Assembly: GCA_048213135.1 (NCBI GenBank)
Contig: PS015384.1
Span: 1-61,848 of the forward strand
DNA from: Reclinomonas americana ATCC 50394
Taxonomy: Eukaryota > Jakobida > Jakobea > Jakobida
DNA length: 61,848 nucleotides
Direction of reading: 5' to 3'
In this document: in pieces, positions 35,688 through 46,200 of the stretch
Layout of the letters: each line of letters opens with the position of its first letter
Position numbering within the stretch: position 1 is the stretch's first letter
Position numbers and translations under genes: made by a program
The notes under the pieces: generated by a model
Databases searched by the model: none
Told to the model about the DNA's origin: nothing
What the model saw: the letters and a program-made list of their open reading frames with translations, nothing else

Positions 35688-36921
35688 GAGTACTGTACAG
35701 TGCGGTAGTGAGCCACACGATAAGAGGCCACTGACGGTGTGCACGATAGGACGAAACTGGGGGGAAGAGGAAGGCGTAGACGCCGCTGCCGACAAAGAAG
35801 GGGAAAAAGTACGAGGCCAACGTGAAGGGCATGCCAAAGCCCAAAAAGTACGCCCAGTTCTCCTCAAAGACGCGTACGCGGCGGCGCAGTGGCCACCCCT
35901 GCGTGTCCCACTTGCAATCAAAAGCGTAGAAACTGTACAGAAAGCAGGTCATGGGGAAGGCCAGCAGCCAGCCGACCACCGGCACCAACGAGGCGACAAA
36001 TAGCTGTGCCACACGAGTTTCTTGTCGTCAGACGACGAGGTGGGTGGAAAGGAGGCAGGTGACGGCGGACGTACTTGCAGAATGAAGAGGAACACAATGG
36101 CCAGGTTGCTGAGCTTCTCCGCAATGCGCTGGCCAAACGGAATGGTACACGTGACCTTTTCTCCCGTGATCCGATTGTGCGCCAACGAGAAGAACTCGCC
36201 GTACCTGTGCGAGTCGGTGAGCAGCGGGGAGAGAGAGAGAGAGAGAAGAGAGAAGTGCGACGGCGCACCAGATCATGTTGAAGATGGTGCTGAGGCCGTA
36301 AATGGGGAACAGCCACAGGAGCTGTGTGGAGGAGACATGAGAGTCCACGTCGACAGCAGCAGAGACAACTCTCTCGACTGCCACGCAACATAGTACGCCG
36401 GGTACAGCAGCCAGTCAAAGTAGGACGACTGTGTGTTGTTGTGCGGTGTCAGCGAGGGGGAAACGAGGAGAAAGAGAGGGAGAGACTCGCCTGCAAGGCG
36501 GGAAACGCCGCCTGCAAGAGCGGCACCAGAATGTACTCCAACACGACGACACTCCCGATAAAGATGCACAGGTTGAGCATCAGTGACCTGGACGGGAGGG
36601 AAGGAAGGGGTTACACACACACACACACAACGAGAGAGAGAACAGACACTCTCACTCGCACTCGCGCGCGCGCGCGCGCAACTTTGAATAGATGCGCCAC
36701 AACGACGCACTTCGCAGCAGCAAGCGCATCGGTGCTCGCCACCGACACGCGTGCATGAGGCCACGATAGAACTCTGACACAGTGTCAGAGCCTCCACTGA
36801 CAGCAGCTGCTCGTGAAGAAGAAGAAGAAGATGATGACGATGATGATCCAACTCCCCCAGAAGACGGCGACGAAGGCTCGCCAGCAGCACTGGCACCCTC
36901 TCGTGCCTGTGACGATGCCAT
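35688..36921 (-). CDS. EI24: EI24 homologue, ER membrane protein (3' end in gap)
   Basis: EI24/PIG8 is a multi-pass ER protein linked to autophagy and apoptosis in animals. Start ATG 36921 (MASSQAREGASAAGEP), a Ser-rich acidic N terminus, then YRGLMHACRWRAPMRLLLRS, membrane segments LCIFIGSVVVLEYILVPLLQ and FDWLLYPAYYV, the diagnostic LLWLFPIYGLSTIFNMIW, then LSNLAIVFLFILQ, LFVASLVPVVGWLLAFPMTC and YSFYAFDCKWDTQGW. The exon ending VYAFLFPP at about 35758 is followed by a GTTTCG donor and then the gap, so the last residues are unseen. Divergent from PEDS1 with 254 bp between start codons. Confidence 0.75.
36661..36679. repeat. (CG)n run in an EI24 intron or exon edge
   Basis: Alternating CG dinucleotides next to AC and AG runs (36604-36660); potential Z-DNA-like composition. 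Confidence 0.8.
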
Positions 36922-37175
36922 GCTCACGCACTTAGCACAACTCTCTCGGTGTGAGAGTGATCACACGTGAACCGTCGATCGATCAACTGTTGTTGTTGCA
37001 CAGGAGCGAGCGCCAGTTGCGTCCTCTTCTGCCTGTGCACTCTGCGTCACACACGCGCACACGCGCACAGTCGCCTCTGCGTGCGCGCGCGTGTGTGCGT
37101 GTGTGTGCTGCTTGCGCGTCATGACTGACACACACACTCGCGCAGAGAGACGCACTCGTATCACACAGCATCGAG
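36922..37175. promoter_or_regulatory. Divergent promoter region, EI24 / PEDS1
   Basis: 254 bp with alternating purine-pyrimidine CGCG and GTGT runs (37083-37110) and a CGATCGATC motif (36976-36986). No classic TATA box is evident. Presumed bidirectional promoter because no other gene fits between the two start codons. Confidence 0.45.
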
Positions 37176-38591
37176 ATGGTGGAGCGTGGCACAGTGAACA
37201 GCAGCAGCAACAACAACAACAATGCACAGAAGATGTCGTCATTAGATGCGGTGCAGGTGTCGAAGCGTGGAATCGTGCGCGCCACAGTCAGCGATCACGA
37301 GAAGAAGCTGTTTATGCGCTTCAACTACTTTATCATTCCGCTCTTCCAGGTCGCCAATGTGCTGCTCGGTGTGTGTGTGTGTGTAAGAGAGAGAGTGTGC
37401 GTGGAATGAGAGTGGCAGCAATGTGACACTTGATGTGATGCAGCTGGCATCCTCTTCTTCCGCTTGTGTGGATCGGCGGCTGACTATGCGCTGGCGGTGT
37501 TGGCCTTGTTTGGAGGAGTTGCGATGCCTTTGCCCTCCCGCTGCTCTCTGTCTCTCTGTCTTTGCGCCGACAATCGTGCGCGCGCGCGTAGATGTTGGTG
37601 ATTGATGCGTACTCGTATGCCGGCCATCACTTGATTGACAACTATGGAGCGGAGAACACGCCGTGTTGCGTTCACCACCGCTCTTCTCTTTCGTTGCTTT
37701 GGTGGCGCTCACCGACCTCTGTGTGTGTGTGCGCAGTGATGGGCAAGAAGGTCATTCTGCCGTTCCGTGTGCACCACGACGATCCCATGGAGCTGACCAC
37801 GCACGGCTTCTGGGAGGCCAATGGCAACACGTGCCTCGCCGGCATCCCTTTCTCCATCATTGGTATGTGCAGCAGCACACGCCGTTCCGTGAACCCTCCG
37901 TATAACTCCGTGCACGCAGCGTTGTACAATCTGTTCAAGTACGCTCCGACCGCCGGTGACGACTGGGCGATTGTGTTTGTGGGCTTTGTCATCGGTTTCT
38001 GGGGCCTCTTCTCGTTCAGCAACCAGATGCACATCTGGTCGCACATGTACCGCAAGGACGTGCCTGTGGTCATTCGTTTCTTGCAGAACGTGGGCATTCT
38101 TGTCAGCAAGGAGGTGTGTCGTGATCCACGCACTCCTCTTCCGTTCTCCTCCATTTCTCAAGAGCGCCGGGGGCACGCAGGGACACGCCACACATCACTC
38201 GGAGTTCGCACGTACGTCGTACGCGCTGGTCACTGGCTGGACCAACTGGGTGTTTGATCAGATCCGCTTTGGCGAGATGCTGGAAGCCGTGATTCGGTGA
38301 GCCGCAAGATGCACCACCGTCTTAAAATGTGCGCGTGCGTGTGTATATATGCCGTGCCCTGACTGTGCCACCCGCAGCTTCGTGTCGGGCGTGGAGCCGG
38401 TGACCAAGCTGGAGATGGAGTTGCCGGCGGAGGAGCTGAATGCGCGTAAGCCGACCCGGTGGGAGTCCGTCACCTTCCCTTGCATCCTCTTCCCCGTCAC
38501 CTACTTGTCTCTGTTTATTCCCTCCTCTATCTTGCTGTACTTGTTCCTTTCACGGTCACCAGCGGTGCTGGCGGCCAGTGGAATGGCTTAG
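37176..38591 (+). CDS. PEDS1: PEDS1/TMEM189 (Kua) plasmanylethanolamine desaturase
   Basis: PEDS1 introduces the vinyl-ether double bond that makes plasmalogens, in the ER membrane, using a di-iron centre held by histidines. Start ATG 37176. Key blocks: FNYFIIPLFQVANVLL, VIDAYSYAGHHLIDNYG, ILPFRVHHDDPMELTTHGF with WEANGN, NQMHIWSHMYRKDVP, GHATHHSEF and YALVTGWTNWVFDQI, matching the spaced His motifs of the Kua family. At least three membrane segments are visible. After the core there is an extension (FVSGVEPVTKLEMELP) ending in a hydrophobic stretch, TYLSLFIPSSILLYLFL, longer than I expect for animal PEDS1. Introns at 37518 and 37675 use GTTGCG donors. No UBE2V-like domain follows, unlike the readthrough known in mammals. 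Confidence 0.85.
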
Positions 38592-38670
38592 AGAACTCCT
38601 CCTCCCTATTGTCTCCCTTTACCTTGGTGCGTGCAGCGCGACCGATTATTATTGTTGCTTTCGTTTCCTC

Positions 38671-39682
38671 TTAGTACACTGTGAATTTCATACACCTCGT
38701 CTCGTCGTGCGTCCCCTTGCATTTGACGCAGCAGAAGCGCTGGCCGCACCGCAGGCACTTGTAATCACCGTGTTGTCTGCCAAGCGCATGTCAGCACTCG
38801 ACGAACATTCCCCCTGCCCTCCCTCCAAGACACTCACCCGCAGATGGAGCACAGCAAGTGCGGCAGGCGCTGCGAGGGGCCAGCCTGAATGGAAAAGTAG
38901 TTGGGTGGATCCTTCGGGTGCTTCTCCCGCAGCTCTTGCGGATTGGGTGGGTCCTTCAACGTCAGTCCATACTGCACGCAGTGGCCAGCCATCCTCAGCA
39001 ACAAGCCACCTATACACACGCAACACACAGAAGCACACACGCAACATCCTTCCAGAACACGCGATCCAGCGTTCGCACCGGCAGCTGTCCATGTGCCGAT
39101 TGCCCGCGTTCTGCACCACAAAAAAAGCGTGAGCACCATGCACCTCGCCAAACCAATGCACTTGAGCAACGCAACTGCCGCCAGCCGACTGACCACGCGA
39201 GGAGCCCGCCGCACCTCCTGCACCCCCTGCAGCACTCTTCTTCTTTGGTCGCTTGCGCGTGGGTTGATACATTTCGCCTGCGTGGTGTCGACGACCAAGT
39301 GAGAACACACGCACACACGTACTCGGTGAGAGGAGACCAACTCAACTATCCGAGTCCACATAGTCCGAGTCACCATCGCCACCCAGCGCCATGCTGCCAA
39401 TCCTCCCAAAGTCGTCCACATTCTGTCGACCTGTGTGTGTCACATGCAAGACGTGAGTCTCCAGCTCTCTCTGTGTGAGAGAGTATGCACACGTGCCTAG
39501 TGTATAGTTGTCATTGTCAAGCGCCTCCAGACGCGAGCGCTGCACCTCGCGACGCGTCTCCTCGTCCACCACTTGCAGGCGTTCGCTGACCTGAGTTCGC
39601 GTGTGCGTGAGTGAAGCAGGGAAGGTAGTGTGCGTGGAAACACATGTCACACCTTGCGAGTGCGGCCTGATCGCTTCTCCAT
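38671..39682 (-). CDS. ZNHIT1: ZNHIT1/Vps71 homologue, SWR1/SRCAP complex subunit
   Basis: ZNHIT1 (Vps71) is a subunit of the chromatin remodeller that exchanges histone H2A.Z. Start ATG 39682: MEKRSGRTRK then VSERLQVVDEETRREVQR and ALDNDNYTLG, the conserved N-terminal helix. A basic region (RKRPKKKS) and a middle block (YFSIQAGPSQRLPHLL) follow. The C-terminal HIT zinc finger reads CSICGQHGDYKCLRCG then FCCVKCKGTHDETRC, with all zinc ligands present, and ends KFTVY at 38671. The linker between the two parts is Gly/Ala-rich. Convergent with PEDS1 (79 bp between stops) and divergent from the gene at 39855. Confidence 0.87.
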
Positions 39683-39854
39683 CTCACCAGTTGTGATTTG
39701 TGTGAGTCGTGTGACACGACGAACTTGTCACATCAAATCACTTCACATCGCGTCGTCGACAGTCGATTCGCAGTTTCTCTTTTTTTCTTCGCGTGGAGAG
39801 AAGACAACTCAACCTCACTGGTTCCTGCCTTTCTTTTTTTTCCTTATTGTTGCC

Positions 39855-40193
39855 ATGGAGACGCTGTTGGTGGAGATTTTGCGCACACAAAACGAAATGC
39901 TGGCCGAGGTGCCGCTGACGGCGCTGCGTACGGCGTCGCGCACCGAGCGAGAATCGATGCTGGCGGCCGTGTCCACGCTACGTACAGAGATCGAGGCATC
40001 GCTCCAGGCGATCCGAAACTCCCGCACCACGCCCACCCGGGCCCCGACCAGCAGCGTGGCGACGTCGACGGCGCTCGACGACCTGATTGACGAATTGCAG
40101 TTCCGGATGATGGCGGTGGAGGAGGTGGCCGGTGTGACGCGCCATCGCCACACGCACGTCTACGACTGCGACGACAGAGACGCCATGCAATAA
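39855..40193 (+). CDS. Small single-exon coiled-coil protein
   Basis: 112 residues, start ATG 39855, no intron. Two helical stretches (METLLVEILRTQNEMLAEV and RESMLAAVSTLRTEIEASL) suggest a coiled coil, joined by a Thr/Pro-rich linker to a third helix (LDDLIDELQFRMMAVEEV) and a His-rich end. I do not recognise it; it resembles small subunits of larger complexes only in general composition. It sits between ZNHIT1 (172 bp away, divergent) and PSME4 (42 bp between stops, convergent). Confidence 0.6.
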   Translation: METLLVEILRTQNEMLAEVPLTALRTASRTERESMLAAVSTLRTEIEASLQAIRNSRTTPTRAPTSSVATSTALDDLIDELQFRMMAVEEVAGVTRHRHTHVYDCDDRDAMQ

Positions 40194-40235
40194 AACATAG
40201 TAACCATACTCTATGCACTCTCTCTCGATCGCCCG

Positions 40236-43200
40236 TCAACAATAGTACGACGGGGCAATCATCAGCTCGGTGAGAATATCTAGCTCTTCCTCCGTGAACT
40301 TGTTCTTGTGCTCCGCACTCCATCCGTTCTGGTGACTCGTCTGTGCAGGTGCTAGTCAGGGAGCAGCACGACACGCGTAGATAAAAACAAAACACGAACC
40401 CAGAACGACGAGAGCACGGTGCGCACGGCGGCCGACACCGGGAACGGGTCGTTGATGTGTTTCGCCACCTCCACCAACGCCATGCGCGCACTCGGCTGCA
40501 CGTCATGCGGGTAGCCACGGACAATGGCGCCAAGTCCGAGGACGCCGCTGTGTCGGCGCAGCGTCAACCCACGAGCTGCGTGCATTCACCCGAGTGAGGA
40601 AAGAGGGGAGAAAAGCACGCTGACGACGATGGTATGGTGCATCACGCACTGTCCGGGTGATCCAGGTCAAACTTGCGACCCTTCTTCGGCATGGGCGTGC
40701 GCACCCACTCGAGGAATGTGTCAATCAGTGGCTGCAGCTTGTCCTCCGCCTCCAGCAATGGTACGTAGCCCGAGAGCGCCACGGAAGCCAGATCACGGAC
40801 CTGTGGTCATTGTGTGGGGTTGTGTGCGTGGCTTTCCTCGAAGCACGCAGTCATACCTCCATCATCGAGTCACCGAGGGCACTCACGAGGACCTCGAAGA
40901 AGCCGTTCCATGTGACATCTGTGTGCAGCAGTGGTGAGTGGGCGGCAGCTGCATGAGGACAGCATAGTGACAAAAAACCGACCGTCGAGCAGGAAGCGAT
41001 TCTTAAACACCAGGGACCTGCGCATGCAGCAGCGGCTCGCACAGTGAGTGCACGCCATGAATTGCTCGCCTCCATCGCTTCACCACGCAACTGCAGCATC
41101 ACGAGAACGCCCATGCGATTCTGCCACGTGGTTCCCTCCTGGTCTCGCAACACCGTGTACAGGTAGTCAAAGAACTCGGAGGTGATATTGTCGGCCGCTG
41201 CGCAGCACCGAGAGTGTCGGCGCACAAAACAATGCAACAAAGATACAGCAACGCAACTGTGCTTGCGCCCGTAGACCAAATCCGGGTTGGGCGGGTTGCG
41301 CGGTCCAAAGAAGATGGGATGTGCCATGTTGACTAAAGTCATGTTGGCAATTCCGCGTACATCCTGTCACGCACGCCCCAGTGCTGTTGAGTCAACGCAG
41401 CATCACAGATGCGAACGCAACAACAAAGGAAAGCGCAACATCATCCGGTGCATTCTGCGCGCGCAGCACGACCGGCAGCAGCGGAATAACATACTGGTAG
41501 AACATGCGCCAGCGTGCAACATTCGTGCACTTGTAAATAAAGGTGACGGCCGTCTCGTAGACTGCGAGAGATGAACGCGCGCAGAAGTGAGAGACCAACT
41601 CCTCGCTCGCTGCATTCTGCACCTCCGCCAACTCACCACCGACGAGACACAGAGCATCGTCCGGGTTGCACTACAATGGGCGAGGGGTGGTCACTCATGT
41701 GAGATCTTCCATGTGATATGCACGTCAGCAACACTCACCTCGAATGTGGGGAACGGATTGCCGGAAAAGAATGCCGGCGATAGCAGATCGACACTCGGTG
41801 TGCTCGGCGTCTCTGGCGTGTAGCCCACGGTGACGCCCTGGTGGCCGCGCGCAGAGAACGTGAGAGCGGGCATGGCAGGTGGATTTGTCTGCTGACTCGA
41901 CAGCCGCTGTCCTGCCACCGTCACCACACCACCCGACACGGGCTGCGCCGGCATCGGCTCCTCAAAGTTCGGCATTGTCACACTGTGTGTCATGCCGGTG
42001 AGGTCGGGTGCGGCCGGAGTCGCTGGCTGCGGATGTGCCAGCTCCAGGGTGGTGGTGGGATCAAAGGCGATCATGGCCGCCGCCGTACTCGCATCCAGCT
42101 CGTCCCCGACATACTCGCCGGCGTGCACGATTGAATTCTCCAGTCGCGCAATGTCTTCGGCCACCTGGTTCAGATCGATCATCAGCAGCTCCTGGCACCA
42201 CGTCTTGACGAAATTCATCAGACTGCAGTTGCCAGAGTGAGCACCGCGGCAGACAGGCAGGCAGGGACACCAACGCAGTATGATTACCGCACCGACTGTT
42301 GACTTCGTTGCCCGAGTTGGCATACGAGGCACGGTGCGTATCCTTGGTGATGGCCGGACGCCACAGATTGTTGAAAATCTACAGTGGATGGACGAATGAG
42401 GACATTTGTTCAGTCCACGCAATGCACGCGGTGCTACACCCACCTGGAACAGCAGCGTGGAGATCTCGTAGCGCACAGCCTTGACTGGGTGGCTCAGATA
42501 GTGCTGCATGACCTCCAGTAGGCGGTAATTCATCTCCGGCAGCGTCCACATTGTCTCCACAGCAATCGGCTGCAGGTACTGCAGCTGCCGCAGGATGATT
42601 GACGAGGGTGTGTTGAGGCTGTCGAGCGTCACTTGAGAGAAGCAGAGCTCTGCGGTGGACAATGTGAGATGCGCAATCACAAACCACAACCACGACAACA
42701 AAGACACACAGACCGATGAACGGCCGACACCGACGCGGGTCACGATCGGAGACGCAAAAGACGGCAAACGAGTACCAGTAGCCGGTGCATTGCAACGACG
42801 ACATGTACATGCACACTTGCAGAAGCGGGAGCAGTTCCTCCCACTGTGTGTACGGCACACACAATTCAACATCTCACGCGTGGCAGAGAAAACTGAAGAG
42901 CACTCGACCATAAGACGCAACGAGCTGCTGTTGCTGAGCAAAGGGCCAGTTCTTCGAGCCGCGAACGAAACCGGCGCATAGAGTGGCGCACAAGAACATG
43001 GCCGGCAGCTCCTCGTGGCCCGTCTGACCAGCCATGCTGGCGCACTTGTCGAGCGTGGGCTTTACCATGTTCCAGAAGCGCACTCCGAGCAACCGAGCAA
43101 TGTCCTTGACGTTGCGCACGGCAGCACCTGCCAGCCAGACGTTCTGCAAACAAGGGACGAAAAGAAGTGTGAGCGCAAGCAGCTGCGATACACACGCCAA

Positions 43201-46200
43201 GAATGTGAAGGCGACAAAACATCGGGCGTGGCTTCGCTCTTCAGCTGCCGCATGATGCCCTCGAGAAGCGTCTCAGTTGGACCCGTGTCGCCCGGCGACT
43301 CCACACCAGCTGCACACTCGCAGAAGTGAGCACACCCCAAGAACGACACGAAGAATTCAACAGCACAAACTCAAGTACCGGCGGCGCCGGCCGCAGCCGC
43401 GGAGGAGCTGCTGCGAGTGGCACGTCGTGGCTGCTGCAACAGTTGTGCAATCATCTCTGCCAGACTCTCGGCATGGCGGGTCTGTTCGCGCGCCTCGGGA
43501 GTCGCAGTCCGTGCATGCTCCACCGTCTCCGGCGCATAGTTGTAGACGGTAAACTCCACCGGATCGGCATAGAATCCAAGAACTGCACACCGGCACCACT
43601 GCGTGTGAGGACTTCGCACAAGTCGGCGATAACTCGCACGCCCAGACAACACAACTCTTGTCATAAAAGTTGCACTTGAGCCACTGCTCTTCGTTCTCAG
43701 GCTGGTCGGCGTAGATGGCGACCTGTCGGTGGAAAGCGGGGCGATCAGAGGGCGGACTGCCAACAACAAAACAGCCGCAGATTAGTGCAAACAGTAAAGA
43801 CTATCCCATGCTGCACCTTCGCCATCAGCACGCAACGGCCGAATGTTGAGCTTGGGCGACGGCACTTTGAATTGCACCAGGGCTCGAGTCAAGGCCGACG
43901 CACTGCACCGCACAGAGATGATGAGTGCGCACACCGAGGTGAACCACTCCACCGACCCCCACTCAACGCCATCGATCGCACGCCGGCCACATCCGACGCC
44001 AGCTGCTTCAACAGGAACATCACCATGCGCGGCGGCGGCGGCTCCTCGGTGCGAATCTGGCTGCAGATGAGACCCGTGATGAGCGACTGGAACTTCCAGT
44101 GTCGCACCGGGAGACTGCATCGATGCCGGCGACTGATGAGTACCAGCAAATCAACCATATAGCGGACACTCGGACGCAACTTGGAGGTGAGCAGAGTCGT
44201 GTCCAGATCGGCCACAGCGTCGGCGGCAGTTCCGACAGCCTGCACGCCGCTCTCGCCGCACATGTCGCCGGCGTCGACAATGTTGAGCAGGAAATGGATC
44301 TGTGCGCATGTGCACATGTCAACACTCACTCGAACAAGACTCCTTGACACTTGACTGTGCATTGCAAACTCACAAATCCATTCCACCTGGCCAAAGCGAG
44401 TTCACCTGCGGACGCAGACAAACACAATTTATATGAGTACACGAGAGGGAGGAACTCGTGTCACGCCGGGAGACGCAACGATTCTCGGGCGTAATGGCGA
44501 CACCACCATGGAAGTGGGAGCGTGCGATGGTGATGAGCGGCAATTCCCATGTGGCCAGCAGCTCGTTGGAGATCAAGTTCAGCATCTCTTGCAGGGACAC
44601 CTGCAACAAGCCAGGCGCAGCAGTCAGTGATCGGCACCAAAGATATTTCGCGTGAAACACCCGCGCGTCCACCTTTTCCAGATGGGTCGTGGTCAGCATG
44701 GTCAGGCAGAGAGATGTGAACAGCTTCCAGCTGCCGAGGATCTTGGGCAGCACTGCGAATCGAAACACGATACTCAGTGAGACGGCCGCAATAAAACATG
44801 ATGTCGAAAATAGGGAGCAGCGAACCTTGGAAGCTGCCCAGCACCCACGCAGCGCCCTTGATCTCGTGCGCCTTGGCATCTGCACAGGAGAGGGTTGGTT
44901 TCGAGACGACAGGCGCCACACGCAAGCAGGCAGTTCTCTCACCGAGTTTCGTCAGCGAACGGAAGATGGTGGGTATCACACGACGGCAAATCTCTGCAGG
45001 GAACGCCTGCCAGAACAGCTCCAAAGCACCTTGTGCCGCTCTACGCAACATAATACCACAGTCAACGTATGTCACCGTAGGAATGCACGACGAGGACGCA
45101 ACTGTCGAACGTCGACAAATTCGTGGAGCGACAGCGACAGCATTATGTGGATGAGGTCATAGTACGGACGAGTGATCACCAGCGCGTTGCTCGACTGCTC
45201 CAACAATCTGGTCGCGTGACGGTCGACTGCATGCAGGGCTGTGTCGAGAGAGGAATGAATGAACAGGCACGCACACGTCGCAATCAAATAGCAGCAGCAA
45301 ACGAACCCAGGTGGTGGCGCAAGTATCGGCCGTCCGGCTCGAACACGTCGTACACGTCGCTCTTGAGCAGACTCCAGAATGAACGCAAAGCATTGGTGGC
45401 CGCAGCGCTGCCGCCTCGTGGTGCCATGAGAGCGATGGTTAGCTGCTCAACGCCATACAATCAGCCAAGAGACCATAGATCATGCGCGTGGTTATCTCGC
45501 GAACCTTGCAGACATTCTTCCAGAACTTGGGCACATCGACCAGTGGCTGGCCAAGCTTGACGTACATCTTCTCGATGAGACGCACGATGCGCACGCGCAC
45601 CGTCAGCAGCTCGCCTGCACAAAAGGCAAGTGTGAGACGGGAAACAGGGCAGAACGGGGGCGACAGCGTGGACGCAACGGTACGCCTCAGAGTCGTCGGG
45701 AGCATACGCCGTTCCATCGTCAACCGGAAGCGTAATAAGCGGCACCTCAATGATCGTGGAGTCGACGCTGTAGGAATCCAATGTGAGTCGGAGCGATACT
45801 GCGCACATGGTGGTGAACAGCGGCACCTCAAGTCATCCGTCGGGATCTCGGGAATGGCAAGCGAAGCGCCAATGATCACCGTCTGCAGCATGGCAATGGC
45901 GTCGAGAGCTACACTCACGTCCATGCGAGTCGACCCTCTGCACACAGAGAGAGAGGTCAGCAGAAAACACAGCCTGGACGAGCATCAACATCGATCACGA
46001 AACTCGACTGGGGGTGCTCCATCCGCACTCCACTCAGCAATAAACTGCTCCAGCGTAGCAAAGCACTCCTTGATGTGCGTCCACGCCAATTCACGCACGC
46101 GCGACACTTGCGCGGCTTTCTGCACCGGTACAAGCGGTGAGATGACAACACTGTTGAGCGGTACCGTCGATTTGCAGGGAAGTGACAAACCGGCTTGTCC

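Noticed and set aside
37176-38591. Kua-UEV fusion
   Set aside because: No ubiquitin-conjugating-variant domain follows the desaturase; the stop at 38591 is followed by the 3' end of ZNHIT1.
39849-39862. RFX X-box-like site (GTTGCCATGGAGAC)
   Set aside because: Only the first half-site is good and it overlaps the start codon of the small coiled-coil gene; no adjacent gene is clearly ciliary.
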